A stretch of 64,000 bases of DNA from Arthrobacter sp. AFG20. GTDB lineage: Bacteria; Actinomycetota; Actinomycetes; Actinomycetales; Micrococcaceae. The stretch's first letter is position 1. Each line of letters begins with the position of its first letter. Shown here piece after piece: positions 18,775 through 25,449 of the stretch. The notes below the pieces were generated by a model. That model did not search any database. It was not told the origin of the DNA and was given only the letters and a program-made list of their open reading frames with translations. Where the stretch lies: contig NZ_PJMC01000002.1 in assembly GCF_002892795.1 (NCBI RefSeq), positions 248,001-312,000 of the forward strand. The letters are read 5' to 3'. Position numbers and translations under genes: made by a program.

Positions 18775-18991
18775 CTTATTTGGCGGATCCGCCGTCAGCA
18801 GCGATGGAGATGCAGGAGACGAGGAGACGACCCTGACGTGTGATTCGTGTGGTGGCGACGTTGACGAGAACGATATGCAGGAGGGCCAGTGCGAAGAGTG
18901 CTATAACGACTACTCTGGCCCCACGTACTGCTGCGGCGCCATTTACGAAGAGGGGGAGGACACTTGCATGAGCTGTGGCGAACCTCTGTAG
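18758..18991 (+). CDS. small acidic zinc-ribbon protein
   Basis: 77 residues from a GTG at 18758 preceded by GAAGGAGAAAT. Eight cysteines form CxxC pairs (CDSCGG, CEEC, a CC, CMSCGEPL), pointing to two zinc ribbons in a very acidic protein. Possibly a nucleic-acid or protein adaptor. The overlap with the preceding small gene implies one transcript. Confidence 0.6.
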   Translation: MGFFTSLFGGSAVSSDGDAGDEETTLTCDSCGGDVDENDMQEGQCEECYNDYSGPTYCCGAIYEEGEDTCMSCGEPL

Positions 18992-19056
18992 CTGTCCAAA
19001 CGGCTTGACCTCCGCTCCCCAAGGCCACGTGTCGAATCTTCCCAACCGGGAATCTT

Positions 19057-19878
19057 TCACCCCTGAGGCAGATCTGCGAAGTATCCAGCGTGGTGTTCCA
19101 AGATGCCCTGTAGGGCCGGAGCGAAATGTGCCTCCAAGCCGGTCACACGCGAATATCCATAGGCGGCCCCAATGAGCGCCAGAATTGACACCGCCGCGCA
19201 GTCGGCAGCCGGTCGGGACCGGGCTACCGAGAGCAGGGCCATATAGTTGCTGCCCGGTTTCTTATCGATGTAAGGCTCGGCGGAGTCGATCGATGGGTGG
19301 CTGGCTGCAGTGTAGGCGAGCCATGCGAGATACATGCTCTTGAGCCGGTCCTTTATCTCCTCTGGACTCTTGTCTATCGCATGTTTCAGGTGGGTGAAGT
19401 CATTCAGACCTTTGAATGCATCGGTAGGAGCATCCGCGTACTGCTGCAACTGGTCAGCGATAGCCCGCTCGAATCGCCAACCGTCATGCTGGGCCGCGAG
19501 CATCCTATTGCTGGTGTGCTTCTTGGCCAGCATGGCGACCTCGACAAACTTCCCTCCTCCTGCGTCCGCCCAGACAAGGCGCATCGCGTGTTCGAGGGCA
19601 GAGCGAAGGAGGGGTGCGCATTCGCTGCCGTAGCCACTCTTCTCAAGTTTGATCGCAGCCTCGCCGTTGCGTAGCGTGCGCTGGAGCCAGCCCCAGGCCA
19701 GCCCAGGTGCGGCTGCCCGGCGCTGCTCCACGTCGCACTCATTGTCGATCCACAGCGGTTGCGGCTTGGGCGCCTGGTTGACCATGCGTGCCAGGTTGCG
19801 ATAGATCGCGTACCCGGGATCCTTCTCGGTGGGGATGGTTCTGTCAGTGCGCTTATGGGAGTTATTTCTAGTGCTCAT
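19057..19878 (-). CDS. unknown protein, DUF5677-like
   Basis: 273 residues, no signal peptide. It contains APLLRSALEHAMRLVWAD and a helical C-terminal half (VSILALIGAAYGYSRVTGLE). The pattern of a helical protein with an LxxxLEHxxRL segment resembles DUF5677-type proteins, whose role is unknown. That similarity is by eye and weak. It sits among small unknown genes. Confidence 0.5.
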   Translation of the reverse strand: MSTRNNSHKRTDRTIPTEKDPGYAIYRNLARMVNQAPKPQPLWIDNECDVEQRRAAAPGLAWGWLQRTLRNGEAAIKLEKSGYGSECAPLLRSALEHAMRLVWADAGGGKFVEVAMLAKKHTSNRMLAAQHDGWRFERAIADQLQQYADAPTDAFKGLNDFTHLKHAIDKSPEEIKDRLKSMYLAWLAYTAASHPSIDSAEPYIDKKPGSNYMALLSVARSRPAADCAAVSILALIGAAYGYSRVTGLEAHFAPALQGILEHHAGYFADLPQG

Positions 19879-19984
19879 GCCGACACCCTTTCAAGGAACC
19901 CAAGCCGGATGTGGGACGACGTCCGAGTCGCGCCTGCGGCGGAACATTCGGGCGGAAGTATTTCTGGCGCGTTCTCCCAGGTCC

Positions 19985-20128
19985 TCAGACGGTGCGGATC
20001 GCGATCGCTTTGGCGCCCACAGGAATCATTGCTTTGGCGACCGCTTTTGCCTCCTCGTATGTCTCGCCTTCCGCGTCGACATAGTTGAGCTGGCCATCGT
20101 CGGCTCCTACGGTCAGGATCACTTTCAC
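19985..20128 (-). CDS. small unknown protein (47 residues)
   Basis: A GTG at 20126-20128 begins VKVILTVGADDGQLNYVDAE, followed by TYEEAKAVAKAMIPVGAKA and ending IAIRTV. The pattern of strand-strand-helix-strand with good amphipathicity and host-like codon use supports a real gene. A GGA lies upstream of the start. Family not recognised. Confidence 0.5.
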   Translation of the reverse strand: MKVILTVGADDGQLNYVDAEGETYEEAKAVAKAMIPVGAKAIAIRTV

Positions 20129-20276
20129 CCATATATCCTATGGGAGGAGGCTCTGCGCTAACTGTCCTGGCATCTGCCCGTGAAGCTGACAAGACCGCGG
20201 CCTTGATCCTCACACTTCTACGATCATCACAGCCATGAGGCGGAGGTACAGCGATTGGGTGGTTAGGGCAAGAGGA

Positions 20277-20690
20277 CTAGTTGTCATCATTGCCGGAGGC
20301 GGCCTCGCGTGCAGCCTTCCGATCGCGGCGAACCAGAACCGCATACCGTATGCCGATTTGTGCGCCGATCGCGGCCGCCGTGATCCCATAGACCAGAAGT
20401 TGAGCTTGCATCGATTTCTGATCCAGAAGCCGCATGCCGCCATCGATGCCGCCGCCACCGGACGCCTTCGAGCCGCCGGCAACCGCAGCCATTGTGGCGT
20501 GCTCCGCTGCGACACCTCGGAGCAAAGGGATGGGTGTGCCAGTGCTGGCGTTCTTCATGGCCGCACCGTCAAGTATCGACTGTCGGACCGCAGATCCAGC
20601 CCTGGCACCCGCGATGCCGCTTGGGATCGCAACCTCGATGCCGGAGTCGATAAGTACGTCACTGATTGCGATAAGGAGCCGCGGGTCCAT
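20277..20690 (-). CDS. unknown protein with C-terminal membrane segment
   Basis: 137 residues. The N-terminal half is small-residue-rich (SDVLIDSGIEVAIPSG), the middle is Gly-rich (GGSKASGGGGIDGG), and one hydrophobic span, AQLLVYGITAAAIGAQIGI, is followed by a basic tail RYAVLVRRDRKAAR, giving an N-out/C-in prediction. No family recognised. The overlapping plus-strand frame has arbitrary composition and is rejected. Confidence 0.5.
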   Translation of the reverse strand: MDPRLLIAISDVLIDSGIEVAIPSGIAGARAGSAVRQSILDGAAMKNASTGTPIPLLRGVAAEHATMAAVAGGSKASGGGGIDGGMRLLDQKSMQAQLLVYGITAAAIGAQIGIRYAVLVRRDRKAAREAASGNDDN

Positions 20691-20906
20691 CGTTTTACCT
20701 TCACGTCAGCAGAACGCAGCCCGGGGTGCGCTGCTGCTCTATCCTAACGATGACGGGGTTGTGGGGCTTGAAATGAGTGGCAATTCGTTTTTTGGTTGCC
20801 AATATCCTTCGCGGTCTCCGTAACAGGCGAACACCCCCTTCACTCGCGCGGATTCTCGGTAATCCGGAGGATTCGTCCGGAACTGGGCAGAAGCAGGTGC
20901 TCGAGG
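20691..20906. other. short gap, nothing identified
   Basis: About 216 bp between two small minus-strand genes. No coding frame, repeat or clear promoter box was recognised on either strand. Confidence 0.4.
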
Positions 20907-21062
20907 CTAGGGACGCTCTGCTGCCAAAAAGGAGGCGAGCTCGGCGTCAGTTGGTTCTCGAAGTTCCACCGGAATTGTCGCCGGGGTTGGGCTGAGGTGA
21001 TCATTGATAGACGTTTGACCGTCCAATGGAGTGAGCGGCTGGTGTTCGGCATCTGTGTGCAT
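20907..21062 (-). CDS. small unknown acidic protein (51 residues)
   Basis: An ATG at 21060-21062 with AGGAAGG upstream begins MHTDAEHQPLTPLDGQTS and ends with REPTDAELASFLAAERP. A longer frame to 21245 has no better start. It lies 100 bp downstream of the HNH gene on the same strand and may share its transcript. Family unknown. Confidence 0.5.
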   Translation of the reverse strand: MHTDAEHQPLTPLDGQTSINDHLSPTPATIPVELREPTDAELASFLAAERP

Positions 21063-21163
21063 CACGGCCTTCCTGTTTGTTGCTCGTAATACCATAGCCG
21101 GGGTGGCGTAAGTTATGCCGCAGGCCGCGCGGACCCTGCGGTATGGCGCGTTCCCGCGCGCTG

Positions 21164-22409
21164 TCACTGTCTGTCGGCGGTGGAGTAGAGGTAGTCCCGG
21201 TGCCATGCAAAATATTGGCGAGACTCCTCGCCATGGGCCAGGCATTTCCGGTCGACGACGTGTTGAATTCGGTCCGCAACCTGCTCGGAACGGCGTTTGC
21301 CGGGTTCGATGATTCCCTGCTCGCTGACGACAACGTAGCCTAGTTCAAAGAGAGCATCGCAACCCAATAGACATGCGAGCATGGCAACATTTCGCGCATC
21401 CATGCGTTCGTTCTCTGAACAAGCCCAACGGGGCTTGATGTGCGCCGCGACGAACAATTCGTCCGGAAGGGACAGCCCGCAGAGCGAGCAGGTATTTCCC
21501 CTGTACAGAAGCTGCTGGCCTCGTAAGAATCGCTGCTCGGCCCGTACCGACGCGATGGTTAGTCTGTCGCTTACACTGCCGCTATACCCGTCCAACCGCT
21601 CCGCATGTTCCTCGTTTTCGCTCACTGCGTCGGTCGTTTGCATGCCTGCCATACGCAACAGCTGTAGGGCGTGGCCACTATCCAAGGGAAAGAAATAGCC
21701 ATTCCTCAGAGTCCCGCTCGACGTCACCGGACCTTGGCCACCGTCGAGCACGCCCAGGGCCTGGCTCCGTGGAATCCGTATCTTCTGCACCGTTTCGGTG
21801 AGCACGAGGGTGCCCTTCGTGTCGTCAGCACATCGTCATAACCGCGGGAGGATAGGCACGCTGCGGCTTGGTTGCTACCCGACTCAGACCCCGGATCTCC
21901 GGGCTGTCATAGTGAAATACGAGGTCGCCGGGAAGGACGCTGTCCAGCGTACGCCAATGGTCAACCTGCTGGCCGCGGCGGTCCTTTAGAGGCGCCCAGA
22001 GTGTCCCGTCGTCGTACACGGGCTCAAAGTTCGTAGATTGGTTGGCCCACCAGAACTTCGTGCTAGGACTGATGGCGATCCTAACGGGACTGGCTTTGTC
22101 TTGGGCTATTTCACCGAGGGTATCCACCAAGTCGTAGCCCAGCCCATCGAGTATGGTGCGTGTTTGTTCTCCGCCACGAAGCCGGGGAGGTCCGTCTTTG
22201 CCGCAGGCAAATTGCAGTTGGAATGCCATGGCTAGCAGCGGCTTGCTGGCAATCTGCTGTCCTTGATCGATCACCACGTACCGGTGAGACTCCTCGAACC
22301 TCGTTCGGCCGATGAACTCTTGACTCCCAAGCTGGTGCCACAGCTGAATGGCCATCTCGATGCTTCTCGGCTCCAAGTCCGCCCAGGATCTCTTCATGGA
22401 TTCATTCAT
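21164..22409 (-). pseudogene. type IV-like restriction enzyme: ScoMcrA-type head, EVE-like reader, HNH nuclease; frameshifted
   Basis: The gene starts near the ATG at 22407-22409 (MNESMKRSW). The head region (LEPRSIEMAIQLWHQLGSQE, RYVVIDQGQQIASK, GGEQTRTILDGLGY) resembles the ScoMcrA N-terminal head. An EVE/PUA-like module follows (FWWANQSTNFEP, LWAPLKDRRG, VLPGDLVFHY). The HNH part has CSLCGLSLPDELFVAAHIKP and a downstream N...LF. After RAYPP the frame is lost at about 21840. Adding one G at each of two nearby places gives PPAGYDDVADDTKGTLVLTE and joins the HNH frame (21164-21805). ScoMcrA-type enzymes cut modified (methylated or phosphorothioate) DNA. The head assignment is by eye. As read, no full-length protein can be made. 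Confidence 0.7.
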
Positions 22410-22919
22410 ACCGGAGCATTGCTGAGACGCTATGCGATTCGATTGATCAGCCGCCCCCTGTCCCCGAAGGCCAGGCCTAGAACGCACGCTCAAATCTCGC
22501 CGCACCGCAAAAACGAGTTCCCTTTTCGTAGCCTTCGCCCGTTCCCGCAGAGGATACCGTTCCCCGGCATCGGGGCCAACGCCACGAGCTGCTTGCCCCA
22601 TCTCCCACGACTCATCGGTCAAACGAGCACTGAGCTGCGTTACGTCATCTGGACTGACCACCGACAATCGCCCGTGCTTCGACACCAGATCGAACACCAT
22701 GTATTTTACAGATATGTCATCAACTTTTGGGAGTCCTGTCTCCAGGTACAGCGCGTCAAATGCCCCGAGGAACTCGGAGTAGGCCGTCTGCTTCTGATTC
22801 CTCAGCCATTGCTGATGCTCCGTTTTTCTGCCCAGCCACGACCCGTACCAGCTTCCTAGCAAAGCCAGTCCACCCGTTAGGAAAGGAACACCGAGGAGTA
22901 GCCATTGCTCGAAGGTCAT
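22410..22919 (-). CDS. small membrane-anchored unknown protein, reading through into the HNH enzyme frame
   Basis: From the ATG at 22917-22919: MTFEQWLLLGVPFLTGGLAL, one N-terminal membrane span, then a charged helical region (RKTEHQQWLRNQKQTAYSEF, LSARLTDESW). Proteins of this type are usually 150-180 residues and stand alone. Here no stop separates it from the HNH enzyme frame, so a 364-codon ORF (21825-22919) joins two unrelated modules. The probable explanation is a lost stop or an indel around 22440-22500. Function unknown. Confidence 0.5.
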
Positions 22920-23120
22920 GTTTCAAAGTACAAGAGAAATTTCGGGAAACGATGGCGCCCACACGTAGGGCAACTTCCACGGATAACAGCTCATCTGGCC
23001 TTGGCATGGTGATTGCGTCTCAACGCACGCACGGATCCTTGCGGTTGGGATGACCCAATTGAGGCATTGGTTCATCCGCTTCCCCATGCATTCCGGCCTA
23101 CCAGTATGAAATATTGAGGC

Positions 23121-23627
23121 ATGGGAAAGAGAACGGCGTACTTGCTCGTCTTGGACGAGCGTGAAGCAATCCTCTGGGTGCTCCTGAATGAGCAGATGGC
23201 GTTTCCAGCCACACCGCGACGAGAGGTCTCCGCACTGAGACCGGGGGACGAACTCTTCCTACTGACGACGCGGGGCGCCTATCACAGTCCCAATCGGGAC
23301 CGAACCAGAGTCATCGGCACAGCAAGTGTGCAGAGCGAGGTTAGCCAGCTGGACCCGCAAGTGGAGATTGCGGGTCGTACGTTCGCGAGCGGTTGTCGGA
23401 TCAAGCTTCAAACACTGGCGCCCTGCCGGACCGGCCCGGATATAGGACTGCTGGCTCCGCAGATCCACGCGCTGCGCGGACAAAAGAATTGGGGTCAGTT
23501 GCTCCGTAGGGCCCTCGTCCCTATCGATGATTCAGACGTCATGCTCTTCAGCCGCGAGCTGCAAGACCACATTCGTCCGTTGGACGAGTCTCTTTTGACC
23601 TACAGCAGCAGTATCAAAACGCCATGA
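23121..23627 (+). CDS. EVE/PUA-like domain protein
   Basis: 168 residues starting MGKRTAYLLVLDEREAILWV, with RPGDELFLLTTRGAYH and VIGTASVQSEVSQLDPQ, the strand pattern of EVE/PUA-like folds. These folds bind modified bases or RNA and commonly lie in restriction islands. It lies divergently from the membrane-protein/HNH genes, beside the adenine methyltransferase. A role in sensing modified DNA is plausible but inferred. The ATG at 23121 follows TTGAGGC. Confidence 0.55.
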   Translation: MGKRTAYLLVLDEREAILWVLLNEQMAFPATPRREVSALRPGDELFLLTTRGAYHSPNRDRTRVIGTASVQSEVSQLDPQVEIAGRTFASGCRIKLQTLAPCRTGPDIGLLAPQIHALRGQKNWGQLLRRALVPIDDSDVMLFSRELQDHIRPLDESLLTYSSSIKTP

Positions 23628-23749
23628 TCAGTCGATCGTGATTAGCAGCGAACCAACACCTCTGTTTGAGATGAGGGACATGCAGGATTGCGGCCTTCCA
23701 AGCCCGGGCGGTCCGGCGCGTCAGATACTTTCCACCGTCTCACGACAGA

Positions 23750-25375
23750 TCAAGCCGTCCGTAGCTGCCCTGCATTACTTGCTGCCCCTCGTCCTCGTCC
23801 GAGCCGGCGTGCCCGAAGACGATCACCTGCGGCGCGCACTAGGGAGATCTCCGCTTCTGTAAACCCGACAGTCTCAACCATTAGTCGCATGTCAACCATC
23901 GAGATGGCGTTATTGATCTTGCCGGCCCTCAGCAGCTTGTCGACATCGTTCACTAAGGCGTCATCCACGATGCTGGGGTCGGGAACGGGAAGAGAAACGG
24001 CTTCTGTGGGTTCAACCTCTAGCAGCCCCCCTCCGTAGCTACGCCCCGTGACCTCAGACATGGCAAGAGTCGCTGAGTTGAGCGCGGCAACTGCGAGCTT
24101 TCGCATATCCACGCCGGGCTGGACGAAGACCCTATGCACGGTGTCTGTACTCGTGGCGTTGGCATCGTTGCTTATCAGACGTAGATATGTCGACACCTGC
24201 CTCAGCATGAATCCGGCGGGCTGGGAAACGGAGGGAACAGACCACCAAGAAGATCGGATGCGACACTTGTAGCCCTCATGCACGCCGTCGAGTTCCCCAA
24301 GCCTGAGATAGCGCTCGAGCGCAGGGTCCTGTTCGACGTCGTGGTCGGCTGCAAGCACGAGAAGGCGAGTCTTAGACCCCGTCATCGCCTGGAATGCCAT
24401 GTCGTTCCCGGTAAGGCCAACGCCAGTGAACTGAGCAGACCGCGAAAGAAGATTAACCGTGTGCTCTTCGATCTCGCGTTCCTTAGCTTCCGCCTCAGTC
24501 ATGCAGAAGAACGAGTTGCGACCGGTGACTACCCCGACATTGATCTTCGCAAAGGTGCCGAGGCGGGCGAGCCGGCTGTCCTGTCGCAGGTCCCTCAGTG
24601 CCGAGATCTGAAGGCTCGTGAGGAAATACTTGGTCCACTTCTCGGTCTCGTGCAACGGTGCGCGCGTCCTCGCGCCGTCGAGCGTCACTTCGTCAAGATG
24701 AGCGCCGTTCTGCACTTCGACCGTACGGATGGCAGCAGGTCCGGGCCCCTTGACCGCGAGGAGAAGGACCACTTCCTGGAGGATTCCGGGGAATAGGAGC
24801 TCCTTGAAGGCGACCACTGTGATTTCGCTACAGCTGTCTACCAGGTATGCGCGGAGCTGCGCCGCGTAGCCGACTTGAAGGAGTTCGGCGGGGATAACAA
24901 GTCCTACTCGTCCACCTTCACGGACGGCGACCAGTGAGGCGACGACGAAGGGAAGCCAGGCGTTTGTCAGGCGAGTGGGTGCTAGACCTTGGCCACGCAT
25001 CAGGTCGAACGCGGGCTCGCGGTAGCGCTCTTCCCATGACCCGAACCGAATGTAAGGAGGGTTCCCGGCGACACCATCGTATTGACCATGGCGGTCAGGA
25101 GTGAACCAGGTGAAGAAGTCACCATCTTCTACCGGCGCACCCGTTCGTGCGCGGGCGGCTTCGGCTTCTTCCGGGAACAATTCGATACCGGTGGCGTCAC
25201 CGCGGGGCGCAAGGAACTGCAAAATCGAGCCGTCACCGCATGAAGGTTCGAGGAGCCTTGGGCCGGCGTCTGCGACCCAGTCCGCCACGAATCGAGCAAT
25301 GGGTTCAGGGGTGTAGTAGCCACCGCGTAGTTTCTCATCGGAAGGGGCAGCTTTGGCGGCGAAGACAGTGGACAT
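23750..25375 (-). CDS. N6-adenine DNA methyltransferase (TaqI/Eco57I class)
   Basis: 541 residues. The SAM-binding motif is LLEPSCGDGSIL near residue 41-52, and the catalytic NPPY (AGNPPYIRFG) is near 105. A target-recognition region and a second conserved block (SYGGGLLEVEPTEAVSLPVP) follow towards the C-terminus. The arrangement is that of gamma-class adenine methyltransferases of type II systems. It is divergent from the type IIG gene with a 74-bp gap, so it is most likely a companion methyltransferase for the opposite strand of an asymmetric site. Start ATG at 25373-25375. Confidence 0.85.
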   Translation of the reverse strand: MSTVFAAKAAPSDEKLRGGYYTPEPIARFVADWVADAGPRLLEPSCGDGSILQFLAPRGDATGIELFPEEAEAARARTGAPVEDGDFFTWFTPDRHGQYDGVAGNPPYIRFGSWEERYREPAFDLMRGQGLAPTRLTNAWLPFVVASLVAVREGGRVGLVIPAELLQVGYAAQLRAYLVDSCSEITVVAFKELLFPGILQEVVLLLAVKGPGPAAIRTVEVQNGAHLDEVTLDGARTRAPLHETEKWTKYFLTSLQISALRDLRQDSRLARLGTFAKINVGVVTGRNSFFCMTEAEAKEREIEEHTVNLLSRSAQFTGVGLTGNDMAFQAMTGSKTRLLVLAADHDVEQDPALERYLRLGELDGVHEGYKCRIRSSWWSVPSVSQPAGFMLRQVSTYLRLISNDANATSTDTVHRVFVQPGVDMRKLAVAALNSATLAMSEVTGRSYGGGLLEVEPTEAVSLPVPDPSIVDDALVNDVDKLLRAGKINNAISMVDMRLMVETVGFTEAEISLVRAAGDRLRARRLGRGRGAASNAGQLRTA

Positions 25376-25449
25376 CCCTCAATTTTGCCTTGTTATGGCC
25401 CTGCGTGTGACATCCGCTCCCTGCGTGGCGAGCCCGTACCCTACTTAGT
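25376..25449. promoter_or_regulatory. divergent promoter region between methyltransferase and type IIG gene
   Basis: Only 74 bp separate the two starts, so both promoters and any operator must lie here or inside the 5' ends. The stretch TTGCCTTGTTATGGCC is present, but no convincing -35/-10 pair or palindrome was identified. Confidence 0.4.
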
